Positions 34,157 to 42,410 of a DNA stretch of 64,000 nt are shown here, piece after piece. The first letter of the stretch is position 1, and every line of letters begins with the position of its first letter. This DNA is from Chryseobacterium scophthalmum (GTDB lineage Bacteria; Bacteroidota; Bacteroidia; Flavobacteriales; Weeksellaceae), in contig NZ_FSRQ01000001.1 of assembly GCF_900143185.1 (NCBI RefSeq), positions 1,488,001 to 1,552,000 on the forward strand. Reading direction: 5' to 3'. The position numbers and the translations under genes are program-made. The notes under the pieces are model-generated. The model was not told where the DNA came from. It searched no databases and saw only the letters and a list, made by a program, of their open reading frames with translations.

Positions 34157-35056
34157 ATGAAAATTTTAAAGAAAACAGTCTTAGCATTTTTACTCTTCTT
34201 AACTCTTCTTTGTCTTGGATTTTATTGTTATTTCGACCAAAAATTCAGTCCCGAAGAAAATTATTTAACGGTAAAAAATGAAAGCGGAAAAGTGATCGTA
34301 AAATGGTTGGGTGAAAATAAAAATGTTATGCTTCTGCCTGTTCATTTTCAAAATGATTTTACCACTTATTTTATGCAGTTTGATACAGGTTCTCCCAATA
34401 CTATATTTTATCAAAATTCATTAGCAATTTTTAAAAATAAAAACCAAATCAAAACTCAATTTACTATCGGGAATACTGAAGTTTCTTCTGATCGGTTTAA
34501 AATAATTTCTATCAGCAAAAACAACGATAAAGACTCTATTAAAATTATCGGAACCATTGGAAGTGATTTATTAGATCAGAAAAAAACCATTATTAATTTT
34601 AGCGAAAATTATGTCGTTTTTAATATATTAAAAGAGCCCAAAAGTTTCAGCAGCGCAAAGCTGGATTTTAAGTTTAAAAAGAGAAAAATGATTATATCCG
34701 GTATTTTAAATGGGAAAGAAGAGGAGTTTTTATATGATTCGGGAACAAGTGCATATGAATTTTTGACCAATAAAAACGTTTGGGGAAAATTAAAATTACC
34801 AAATTCAAAACCTGTTGTAGAAAAAGCACAATCGTGGGAAAGAATACTTACAAGCTATACTGCAAAATCTAATCAAACCATCAAGTTTAAAAATAAAGAG
34901 CTTATTTTGAGTGAAGTTACCTACGTTGAAGGAATTTCACAATCTCAATATATGCTGATGAAATTTTCAGGAATGACCGGAATGCTAGGAAATAAAATTT
35001 TCCTTAAAAATTCATTATATATTGATTGCAAAGAAGAAAAAATTTCAATCAATTAA
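34157..35056 (+). CDS. Aspartyl-protease-like protein with two D[TS]G lobes
   Basis: The 299-residue protein has an N-terminal membrane helix or signal anchor (residues 6-25). Two similar halves follow, each with an aspartyl-protease-type motif: QFDTGSP (Asp76) and YDSGTS (Asp194). A later hydrophobic-Gly block follows each (IGTIGSDLL at 131-139 and GMLGNKIFL around 276-284). This is the pattern of a duplicated retropepsin/pepsin fold. Activity is inferred; no family is certain. It follows the HTH gene by 86 bp and ends at a shared terminator. Confidence 0.8.
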   Translation: MKILKKTVLAFLLFLTLLCLGFYCYFDQKFSPEENYLTVKNESGKVIVKWLGENKNVMLLPVHFQNDFTTYFMQFDTGSPNTIFYQNSLAIFKNKNQIKTQFTIGNTEVSSDRFKIISISKNNDKDSIKIIGTIGSDLLDQKKTIINFSENYVVFNILKEPKSFSSAKLDFKFKKRKMIISGILNGKEEEFLYDSGTSAYEFLTNKNVWGKLKLPNSKPVVEKAQSWERILTSYTAKSNQTIKFKNKELILSEVTYVEGISQSQYMLMKFSGMTGMLGNKIFLKNSLYIDCKEEKISIN

Positions 35057-35082
35057 AACTTTACAGGCAACTTTATAAACAA

Positions 35083-35113
35083 AAATCCCGAAGTTATACT
35101 CCGGGATTTTTTT
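35083..35113. terminator. Bidirectional terminator between convergent genes
   Basis: AAATCCCG (35083-35090) pairs with CGGGATTT (35102-35109), flanked by A and T runs. It can serve both the protease-like gene and the convergent barrel gene. Confidence 0.8.
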
Positions 35114-35133
35114 ATGTTTTGATTTCAAAAATT

Positions 35134-35811
35134 TTATTGAAAAATATAGCTTAAGCTTAAACTAAGAACCTGTTCAGATTTCTTTTTAGCTGTATTGGGA
35201 TCTTGCGTAAAACTCTCAACAAGATTAGGATACGTATTTGAAAGTCCTAAATCATATTTTAAAGCCAGTTCTAACTGTCTTTTGTAGCTATATCCTATTC
35301 CTGCACCAATGGCAAAATTAAAGCTATTTGCTTTACCATTAATCTTCGGATACTCTGGAACAGTTACATCAGGATCATAATAAGGTCTCCCTGTAGGAGC
35401 ATTTTTCACATTCTGACTAATCAAGAAATTGAATCTCGGACCAATTAATCCAAAAAATTCTGATTCTGCTTCAGAAAAATACCCCTTAAAGTAGATTGGA
35501 ACACTTAAATAGTTATTAGCATACACTGCGTTATAACCATCAGCTCCTTTCGAATCTTTATTCTTTCCTGACTCTCCGGCTCCGTAATACGTAACCTCGG
35601 GTTGCAAATAAAACTGATTTGCTCCACCCATTGGGATTAAAGCTAAAAGCCCGCCCTGAAAAGCAAATCTTGCTCCTGAAGGATTGTGTGCGTTTTTAAC
35701 TCTGGAATAGTTTGCACCTGCTGTAAGACCGAATCTTGTACTTTTTAAATCGATTTGTGCGAACGATAAAAAAGAAAAGGCCAATGCAGATGTTAATAAA
35801 ATTTTTTTCAT
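35134..35811 (-). CDS. Outer membrane beta-barrel protein (PorT-like/OMP_b-brl_2 type)
   Basis: The 225-residue protein has a signal peptide (MKKILLTSALAFSFLSFAQ) and a barrel-like pattern: RFGLTAGANYSRVKNAH at the start, QFYLQPEVTYYGAG, YLSVPIYFKGYF, and a closing strand ending in aromatic Phe (VLSLSLSYIFQ). This is the common small porin-family barrel of Bacteroidota. Its function is unknown. It lies 17 bp downstream of sucD and may be co-transcribed. Confidence 0.88.
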   Translation of the reverse strand: MKKILLTSALAFSFLSFAQIDLKSTRFGLTAGANYSRVKNAHNPSGARFAFQGGLLALIPMGGANQFYLQPEVTYYGAGESGKNKDSKGADGYNAVYANNYLSVPIYFKGYFSEAESEFFGLIGPRFNFLISQNVKNAPTGRPYYDPDVTVPEYPKINGKANSFNFAIGAGIGYSYKRQLELALKYDLGLSNTYPNLVESFTQDPNTAKKKSEQVLSLSLSYIFQ

Positions 35812-35828
35812 ATCATATTTGTTTTAGC

Positions 35829-36701
35829 TTATCCTAAGATTTTTGCTACAGTAGCTCCGATATCAGCTGGAGAATCTACCACGTTGATCCCGTTTTCTCT
35901 CATGATTTCCATTTTTGCCTGAGCCGTATCTTCATCACCTCCAACGATTGCACCAGCGTGCCCCATTGTTCTTCCTTTAGGAGCAGTTTGTCCTGCGATG
36001 AAACCTACTACCGGTTTTGTAGAACCACTTGCTTTGTACCATCTTGCAGCTTCAGCTTCAAGACCACCACCGATTTCTCCGATCATTACAACCGCTTCAG
36101 TTTCTGGATCATTGATGAATAATTCTAAAGCTTCTTTAGTAGTAGTTCCGATAATTGGGTCACCACCGATTCCGATTGCAGTAGAAATACCGTAACCAGC
36201 TCTTACAACCTGATCAGCAGCTTCATAAGTAAGAGTTCCTGACTTAGAAACGATACCTACTTTACCTTTTTTGAAAACAAAACCTGGCATAATACCAATT
36301 TTAGCTTCATCTGAAGTGATGATTCCTGGACAGTTTGGTCCGATCAATCTGCACTCTTTGTCTGCGATATAAGATTTTACTTTTACCATATCTGCAACAG
36401 GAATACCTTCTGTAATACAAACGATCACTTTAATACCCGCTTCAGCAGCTTCCATAATAGCATCTGCAGCAAATGCAGGTGGTACGAAAATAATACTTAC
36501 GTTGGCTCCAGCTTTTGATACAGCATCAGCAACAGTGTTAAATACCGGCTTACCTAAGTGCTCGCTTCCTCCTTTTCCTGGAGTAACACCACCTACTACG
36601 TTGGTTCCGTATTCGATCATCTGACCTGCGTGGAAAGTACCTTCGTTACCTGTAAATCCTTGTACAATTACTTTAGAATCTTTGTTTACTAAAATTGACA
36701 T
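35829..36701 (-). CDS. sucD: Succinyl-CoA ligase (ADP/GDP-forming) alpha subunit
   Basis: The 290-residue protein matches SucD along its whole length: [18 protein letters not shown] at the N-terminus, [11 protein letters not shown] around 118, [12 protein letters not shown] around 172 and the phosphohistidine segment [10 protein letters not shown] around 246. It forms succinyl-CoA ligase of the TCA cycle with SucC. The beta subunit gene is not in the window, so the two are unlinked here. The 293 bp upstream, to the DUF1826 gene end, is AT-rich and shows nothing I can name. Confidence 0.96.
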   Translation of the reverse strand: MSILVNKDSKVIVQGFTGNEGTFHAGQMIEYGTNVVGGVTPGKGGSEHLGKPVFNTVADAVSKAGANVSIIFVPPAFAADAIMEAAEAGIKVIVCITEGIPVADMVKVKSYIADKECRLIGPNCPGIITSDEAKIGIMPGFVFKKGKVGIVSKSGTLTYEAADQVVRAGYGISTAIGIGGDPIIGTTTKEALELFINDPETEAVVMIGEIGGGLEAEAARWYKASGSTKPVVGFIAGQTAPKGRTMGHAGAIVGGDEDTAQAKMEIMRENGINVVDSPADIGATVAKILG

Positions 36702-36994
36702 TTTATTGTTTTTTAAATTTATTTATTTTAATGCTCACAAATTTACTTATTTTTCTTTGAATTTGAATAAAACCTTAATGCGAATCTTAATCACATTTTA
36801 TGATATATATAAGGTATGCAAAATAAAGAATTAAAAGATTAAAGCTTTACCCAGAAAAAACATGTATTAAAAATCGCATCAAATTCGATACAAATTACTG
36901 ATTATCAAATTCAAATATTTTAAACTTAAATTTTAATAATTATAGATCAGTTAAAAATATAATATTAGTTCTGATATAAACTTGGATCTAAAAA

Positions 36995-37693
36995 TCAACA
37001 AATCAAAAGCAATCGATATTCCCCATCGTTTTCCACAGGAGCTCTGTGAACACAGGGCAAAACTTCTTGTGAAGGATGATCTACCGCCAATCGCCAAAGA
37101 TTTCCTATTCCTAAATTTGTTGGAGTTGCAGCAGATTTTGCTTCATAATGAAGATCGAAAAAGTGTTCTTTAAAAAAGTCTTCTAACTCTTCCTCTGGTC
37201 CGCCGTGTAGCTCTTTAAGTTTCTCTCGGATTTCTGGTATCAGAATTTTTTGTTCAACCTGATCGTTGGGTATAATATCGCTTGCTGCGCCGTGATAAGT
37301 ACATAAAAAAGTATCGGTACCAATTGGTGAACGATCTACATGAAAAGAATATACATCTGTCGAAATGAAATCGAAATCTTCATCTCGTTCGTAGTTTTTA
37401 AGCAAATTGAGCAAAGGCGATGCTCCGAAATCTGTCAATAGCTGTAAATCATTTAAAATAATTTCTCTTGCTAAAATCCCATTTTCTGATAGTTCCAAAA
37501 CTAAAAGATCTTCAATAGAAATTTCTGTAATGTTCTCTTTTAATTGAAGCTTAGAAACAATTTCTTCAAAATCTCCATATAAATTTCGAGTCCAACAGAT
37601 TGCATTCATTACTCCTTTGAATTTGGTATTTATCAGTTCAGAAAAAGAAGAAACTACTCCAACTTGATTGTTATCAGAAAATGTATTGCTCAT
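36995..37693 (-). CDS. DUF1826 domain-containing protein
   Basis: The 232-residue soluble protein fits DUF1826: FHVDRSPIGTDTFLCTYHG around 123-141 and the C-terminal PCVHRAPVENDGEYRLLLIC. Conserved His and Cys residues in both blocks suggest metal binding. Members of this family often lie next to zinc-homeostasis genes, but none is seen here. Function is unknown. Confidence 0.82.
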   Translation of the reverse strand: MSNTFSDNNQVGVVSSFSELINTKFKGVMNAICWTRNLYGDFEEIVSKLQLKENITEISIEDLLVLELSENGILAREIILNDLQLLTDFGASPLLNLLKNYERDEDFDFISTDVYSFHVDRSPIGTDTFLCTYHGAASDIIPNDQVEQKILIPEIREKLKELHGGPEEELEDFFKEHFFDLHYEAKSAATPTNLGIGNLWRLAVDHPSQEVLPCVHRAPVENDGEYRLLLIC

Positions 37694-37803
37694 ATTTTAG
37701 AATCAACAATTTAGTCGTTTAATTCTTTTGCAAAAATAAAGAATAGATTAGAAGATAATGTTCAAAATCTTTGAAAAATAATACATTCTAAGAATTTTCA
37801 TTT

Positions 37804-38013
37804 CTATTCATACTCCAGCTTTTTAGCCAACTTATTATCCTGATAACAATAAAATTCGTACGCATGTTTCTTACCGAATGAGTACACTTTTTCAAGATAA
37901 ATTTTATCATATTGCCCGAGTAAAGAATTGTATTTTGGTTTTATATGATCCGGCAATTCGTTAGATTTTATAGGTCTTTCAACTTCAAAATCTATTGTGA
38001 TACAAAGTTGCAA
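37804..38013 (-). pseudogene. 5'-truncated remnant of a small PepSY-like gene
   Basis: The reading frame gives about 69 residues ending LAKKLEYE with no ATG. The only start is a TTG at 38013 that overlaps the candidate -7 box at 38003-38010. No signal peptide or ribosome site is visible. The pattern LPDHIKPKYNSL...KKHAYEFYCYQDNKLAKKLEYE resembles the end of PepSY-like periplasmic proteins, which are usually about twice as long. The simplest reading is a gene that lost its 5' part while its regulatory box was kept. A leaderless or misread small gene is possible. Confidence 0.5.
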
Positions 38014-38036
38014 CTCAATTTAGAAGAAATTTAGAA
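38003..38036 (-). promoter_or_regulatory. Candidate response-regulator box 1 with -7-like element
   Basis: On the plus strand TTTAGAA occurs at 38019-38025 and 38030-38036, an 11-bp period, preceded by TCAA. In the gene direction it reads TTCTAAA-N4-TTCTAAA, then 8 bp, then CAACTTTG at 38003-38010. The same layout is found at 40058-40091 and 42244-42278. Confidence 0.65.
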
Positions 38037-38056
38037 ATTGTAAGTATCCATGCGTG

Positions 38057-40039
38057 TTATTTCGATTTCATTTTACCATTTTTAAATCTTTCACTTGCGG
38101 TTTGATAATAAGAAATTGTTTCAGAAACAAGATCTTCATTTTTAAAGTTAACTTCCTGCAAAGATTTGTCGGTTGGAGCAACGGTAAACTGCTTCACTCT
38201 TTTTCGGTCATCAATTTGGGTGAAAAGATCATTTCTAAGCAAACCCAAAGTACGGTAATTGCCTATAAAAGCTCTCTCCTCTCCTACTTTGGTTTTATTA
38301 ATATCTTTTCCGTACAAACTTGTATTGTAGGTCCAGTTCAGATACCCGAAAAGTGAAGGCATAAGATCGATCTGAGAAGTCAGTCGGTTGATTTCCTCAG
38401 GTTTTTGTTTAAGATTATAAATAATTGCAGGAATATGATGTTTGGCAATATTGATTTCCCATTTTCCGGCGCTGCTTGCACAATGATCTGCAACCACTAC
38501 AAAAACAGTATTTTTAAACCAAGGTTTTTTCTTTGCATCGTTAATAAATTTTCCTAATGCATAATCTGTATATTTTACAGCACCATCTCTTTCGCCTTGC
38601 GGAAGGTCGATTTTTCCGTTAGGAAATGTATAAGGTTTATGATTGGAAGTCGTCATAATAAACTCAAAAAAAGGTTTATTTGAATTACTTTCTTTATCTG
38701 CATATTTTATTGCCTGTTTGTATAGATCTTCATCGCAGATTCCCCATGCATTTTCAAAACTCACTTCATCATCTTTTATTTGAAAACGTTCAGTTTTTAT
38801 CTTTTCTGATAAAGGATTTCCGCGGTCTCTGTCTACAATCGTAAATCCTTGTCCGCCGAAAAAGTTATTCATATTATCAAAATAACCATCACCACCGTAA
38901 ATGAAATAAGGTTGGTATTTTTTCTCTTTTAAAATAGTTGCCACAGAAAATAAATCCTGATTATTCGGTCGTCTTACAATACTGTTTCCCGGAGTTGGCG
39001 GAACGCACAAAGTAAGCGCTTCCATTCCACGAACAGTTCTGGTACCAGTTGCATAAAGATTGGTAAAAAAGATGCTTTCTTTTGCCAACTGGTCATAATT
39101 GGGAGTGAGATGATCTTTATTTCCGAATGCACTTAAAAACTCTGCACTGAAGCTTTCGATAGTAACTACAACGATGTTTGGTTTTTGCTCTCCATTACCT
39201 TTTGTAAGTCTCGAAATATCATCAAATTTTGCAGAAGTATAAGTTTGATTTTCCTGCAAAAGATTTTGTTTTAAAATTGAATATGCTTTTTTATCTGAAA
39301 TTTTAGGATAAAAGGCTTCATAATCCAGTTCATTTGATTTGAAAGCTGCAACAAACGAAAATGCTCCATTTTTTCCAAGCTCATTATCTACAAGATTATT
39401 GCTGAAATCGGCATATTTATTTTTCATTAAAAATCCCAAAACAATAGTGAAAATCGCTACAGGAATCACAAAAAATAAACGTTTTTTGAAGTTTACTTTA
39501 TCTGAAAATATTTTTTTAAAAACTTTAAATTTTCTCATCATAAAAAACGTCAAAGCAACCAAACCGATTAGAACAGCGATAAGCAACGGCAACGGATAAG
39601 ACTGATTGATGTTTTCTACAACTTCGTAAGTGTAAATTAAATAATCAACTGCAATAAAATTAAATCTTGCTCCAAACTCCTCCCAAAACGGAATTTCTGC
39701 CAAAAGACTGAAATAAAGGCTCAAAAGAATAACTGCCAAATAAAAATAAGTGAAAGCTTTGTCAAATAAAGAGCCTATCCATTTTTTTGGAAAAATTAAA
39801 AGATAAAAAAGGTAAAGAAATAAGAATAATGATCCCGAAACGAAATCATAAAGAAAACCTGTGAAAAATATTCTAAGGATATAAATAAAATTAAAATCTA
39901 CATCTTTTGACGACCAGATAAGAAATACCACTCTTATTAAAAACGACAATAAAATGTATAAACTTAGAATACTGAAAAATGCAGAAAATCTACTGTTAAA
40001 AGCCTTTTCTGTAAGATTTGAAAGTTTTTTTGAGGACAT
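38057..40039 (-). CDS. LtaS-family sulfatase/phosphoglycerol transferase-like membrane protein
   Basis: The 660-residue protein has five N-terminal transmembrane helices (roughly 20-40, 55-82, 95-117, 150-167, 187-205) and a large extracytoplasmic sulfatase-like domain. Metal and nucleophile positions appear as VVTIESFSAEF (Glu295), ATGTRTVRGMEAL (Thr near 333-335) and VVADHCASSAGK. Proteins of this family transfer phosphoglycerol or phosphoethanolamine head groups to envelope polymers; in a Gram-negative host the acceptor is unknown. It lies 54 bp downstream of the histidine kinase gene with its own candidate regulator box. Confidence 0.9.
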   Translation of the reverse strand: MSSKKLSNLTEKAFNSRFSAFFSILSLYILLSFLIRVVFLIWSSKDVDFNFIYILRIFFTGFLYDFVSGSLFLFLYLFYLLIFPKKWIGSLFDKAFTYFYLAVILLSLYFSLLAEIPFWEEFGARFNFIAVDYLIYTYEVVENINQSYPLPLLIAVLIGLVALTFFMMRKFKVFKKIFSDKVNFKKRLFFVIPVAIFTIVLGFLMKNKYADFSNNLVDNELGKNGAFSFVAAFKSNELDYEAFYPKISDKKAYSILKQNLLQENQTYTSAKFDDISRLTKGNGEQKPNIVVVTIESFSAEFLSAFGNKDHLTPNYDQLAKESIFFTNLYATGTRTVRGMEALTLCVPPTPGNSIVRRPNNQDLFSVATILKEKKYQPYFIYGGDGYFDNMNNFFGGQGFTIVDRDRGNPLSEKIKTERFQIKDDEVSFENAWGICDEDLYKQAIKYADKESNSNKPFFEFIMTTSNHKPYTFPNGKIDLPQGERDGAVKYTDYALGKFINDAKKKPWFKNTVFVVVADHCASSAGKWEINIAKHHIPAIIYNLKQKPEEINRLTSQIDLMPSLFGYLNWTYNTSLYGKDINKTKVGEERAFIGNYRTLGLLRNDLFTQIDDRKRVKQFTVAPTDKSLQEVNFKNEDLVSETISYYQTASERFKNGKMKSK

Positions 40040-40057
40040 GCTTTACTTTTTAAGGTG

Positions 40058-40091
40058 TAAAGGTGTTGCTCAATTTAGAATTAATTTAGAA
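40058..40091 (-). promoter_or_regulatory. Candidate response-regulator box 2 with -7-like element
   Basis: TTTAGAA occurs at 40074-40080 and 40085-40091 on the plus strand, an 11-bp period, preceded by TCAA. In the gene direction it reads TTCTAAA-TTAA-TTCTAAA, then 8 bp, then a degenerate -7 CACCTTTA at 40058-40065. It lies between the kinase stop and the LtaS-like start. Confidence 0.65.
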
Positions 40092-40093
40092 TT

Positions 40094-41380
40094 TTAAAAA
40101 TCTAATGTAAAAATGTGTTGACTGTTTTCAAACTTGTAACTGATTTTCCAATTTTGAAATTTGCAGATTTCATAAATAATGGCGAGACCCAAACCGCTTC
40201 CGTTACTGTCTGTAGAAAGCCTAGAAAATCTTTTAAACAAAAAATCTTCGTTAAGTTTTTCCGCTCCGGAATTGGCAATCTTAAAAGAAGAGTTCATCAG
40301 TTTTATATCGATAAAACCATTCTGAGTCGTATGTCGAATCGCATTGACGATTAAATTATTGAGCAAAACTTCTGTTAAGCTCATGTTTCCATTTACAAAA
40401 ACGTCCGCCACAAGAGAAGATTGTACTTTAATATTTTTTTGTTGAAAATGTTCTTCCAATAGTTCAATGCTTTGCTCAACTACATTATTCAGCAGAATAT
40501 TCTCAGTTGTATCAAACTGACTGTTTTCAATTTTAGCAAGCAACAAAAGGTTTTTATTGATCCTGGAACTTCGCGTCAAAGCTCTGTTGATATCTTCTAC
40601 AATTTCGTATTGTTTTGAAGTTAAATCCTTATCCTGAAGAAGAATATCTAATTTGTGCTTAATAATTGCCAAAGGCGTCTGCAATTCATGGGACGCATTT
40701 TCGGTAAACTCTTTTTGGGTTTTATAGACAGAAATACTGTGTTCTATCAATTTAGATAAAGACTGGTGAAGTTCTTCAAACTCTGAAATATCGGTTTTTT
40801 CAAATTCTATTTTACTTTGGTGATTCAGATTAAAATTTTTCAGCTTTTCTAATGTATTTCTAAACGGATTCCAAACCACTGCCGAAATTCTCCTATTGAG
40901 AATTAAAAGTCCTGCAACAATAATCGCAAAGAAAAATGCGGTGTTGAGCGCAATTGCTGCAATAGTTTCACGAGATTCTTCAATATTGGTCTGTACCGTA
41001 AAAAGAAAAGGTTTATTATTGATGTAAACTACTTTTTCCAGACAACGATAACGTTCTATTTCAGGTTCCGCAGAAAAAGTTTCGGCTTTTTCAATAGTAA
41101 AATATTGATCTCTTTTTCTATTGTCGAATTTAAGTTTTTCGATATTCGTTTCCGGCTGAATGTTATTCCAAAGCTTAATACTTTCATCTAAAGCTTCATC
41201 AGACAATTTCAGATGATTAAATTCATACGCCGTTTTTTCTGCAATCGTTTTGTTGTGCTCATCGAGTTCACTCTGCCAAATTGTATCTACTATAAAATAA
41301 TATACAGGAATACTCATTAACAAAATAACGAGTACATAGATAATAAATGGTTTTGTGGTTTTACTTAAAAGCGGTTTCAT
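40094..41380 (-). CDS. Sensor histidine kinase
   Basis: The 428-residue protein has two transmembrane helices (about 12-32 and 140-162) around a periplasmic sensor of about 110 residues. A cytoplasmic linker and a HisKA domain follow, with FTENASHELQTPLAIIKHKL around 225-245. The ATPase domain shows LLNNLIVNAIRHTTQNG (N box) and SNGSGLGLAIIYEI (G box). It phosphorylates the response regulator encoded upstream. The gap to that gene (180 bp) is filled by a dyad repeat, which is unusual for a kinase-regulator pair. Confidence 0.93.
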   Translation of the reverse strand: MKPLLSKTTKPFIIYVLVILLMSIPVYYFIVDTIWQSELDEHNKTIAEKTAYEFNHLKLSDEALDESIKLWNNIQPETNIEKLKFDNRKRDQYFTIEKAETFSAEPEIERYRCLEKVVYINNKPFLFTVQTNIEESRETIAAIALNTAFFFAIIVAGLLILNRRISAVVWNPFRNTLEKLKNFNLNHQSKIEFEKTDISEFEELHQSLSKLIEHSISVYKTQKEFTENASHELQTPLAIIKHKLDILLQDKDLTSKQYEIVEDINRALTRSSRINKNLLLLAKIENSQFDTTENILLNNVVEQSIELLEEHFQQKNIKVQSSLVADVFVNGNMSLTEVLLNNLIVNAIRHTTQNGFIDIKLMNSSFKIANSGAEKLNEDFLFKRFSRLSTDSNGSGLGLAIIYEICKFQNWKISYKFENSQHIFTLDF

Positions 41381-41385
41381 TAAAA

Positions 41386-41565
41386 ATTATAAGTTATGAA
41401 TTATAAGTTTTTCGATTTTGTTGTTATAATGGCGTTACGAATTATTTTTAATGTATAACAATGCATTTATAGAGTTTTACAATTCTTATTACAAAAATAA
41501 AACTCTTATCTTTCAAAATATTCTTTTTATCATTCATAACTCATCATTTATAACTTATAACTAAT
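41386..41565. repeat. Word-type dyad between response regulator and kinase genes
   Basis: TTATAAGTTAT (41387-41397) pairs with ATAACTTATAA (41550-41560), flanked by related words (TGAATTATAAG on the left, CATTCATAACTCATCATT on the right). These are the same words as at 29.65 kb. A nested hairpin GAGTTTTA / TAAAACTC lies at about 41472-41513. Confidence 0.6.
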
Positions 41566-42238
41566 TATCGCCCCATTTGTAGCCGGTTCCGTAAACTGTT
41601 TTAAGGTAATGTTCACAACCGGCATCGTATAATTTCTTTTTGAGGTTTTTCACATGAGCGTAAACAAAATCATGACTGTCGAGCATATCTGCCAAATCAC
41701 CCGAAAGATGTTCTGCCAAAGTACTTTTAGAGATGACTTTATTTTTATTTCCTATAAAATAAAGAAGCAGGTCAAATTCTTTTTTTGTAAGATCAATATT
41801 TTGGTTGTTAATCGTTACCGTTTTAGCTAAAAGATCGATCTGTAGTTCATTCTGAATAATAATATTAGAATTATTAAACTGTTTTCTTCTAATAATAGAA
41901 TAAATTCTCGCCATGAGTTCAGAAAGATGAAAAGGCTTGGTCAAATAATCATCGGCTCCTAATTTTAAACCTTCAATTTTATCTTCCAAAGCATTTTTTG
42001 CGGAAACAATGATGACACCGTCCTGTTTATTTTGTTTCTTTAATTCTTCCAAAATAGTCAATCCGTTTCCATCGGGAAGCATGATATCCAAAACAATGCA
42101 ATCGTACTGGAACATTTCTATTTTATTCATTGCCTCCGCAAAAGTAGTGGCAAATTCGCACAAATAACTTTCCCCGGAAAGATATTCTGCAATACTTTTA
42201 GACAATTCTGTTTCGTCTTCTATGATTAAAATTTTCAC
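41561..42238 (-). CDS. OmpR-family response regulator
   Basis: The 225-residue protein has a receiver domain: acidic pocket IIEDE at residues 4-8, phospho-acceptor Asp in CIVLDIMLPDG around 52 and Lys in DDYLTKPFHLSEL around 101. A winged-helix DNA-binding domain (about 130-225) ends in KTVYGTGYKWGDN. The start codon is GTG at 42238. OmpR-type regulators bind direct repeats with about an 11-bp period, which matches the repeats found before this gene and two others, so it probably activates its own operon. Confidence 0.94.
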   Translation of the reverse strand: MKILIIEDETELSKSIAEYLSGESYLCEFATTFAEAMNKIEMFQYDCIVLDIMLPDGNGLTILEELKKQNKQDGVIIVSAKNALEDKIEGLKLGADDYLTKPFHLSELMARIYSIIRRKQFNNSNIIIQNELQIDLLAKTVTINNQNIDLTKKEFDLLLYFIGNKNKVISKSTLAEHLSGDLADMLDSHDFVYAHVKNLKKKLYDAGCEHYLKTVYGTGYKWGDN

Positions 42239-42243
42239 AGCAA

Positions 42244-42278
42244 CAAATTTATGGATTCAATTTAGAAGAAATTCTGAA
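42244..42278 (-). promoter_or_regulatory. Candidate response-regulator box 3 with -7 box, upstream of the regulator itself
   Basis: TTTAGAA at 42261-42267 and TTCTGAA at 42272-42278 on the plus strand keep the 11-bp period and the TCAA lead. In the gene direction it reads TTCAGAA-TTTC-TTCTAAA, then 9 bp, then TAAATTTG, a full TAnnTTTG match at 42244-42251. Position fits autoregulation. Confidence 0.65.
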
Positions 42279-42384
42279 TTAAAATAACACTAAAGATAAG
42301 ATTTAAAATAGATCAATCTTCATAAAAATAATATCAATAATAATACATGAACAAAAACTACAAAATATTTTAATCTAAAATCCG

Positions 42385-42392
42385 TAACTTTG
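42385..42392 (+). promoter_or_regulatory. -7 box upstream of hpt
   Basis: TAACTTTG fits TAnnTTTG, 18 bp before the ATG at 42411, so the leader is very short. A TTG inside this box at 42390 could open a longer frame but is promoter sequence. Confidence 0.5.
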
Positions 42393-42410
42393 CGCCCTAC
42401 GAAAAATTTT

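Noticed and set aside
36702..36994. AT-rich gap upstream of sucD, considered for a small RNA
   Set aside because: No hairpin with a T run and no clear promoter pair could be found by eye.
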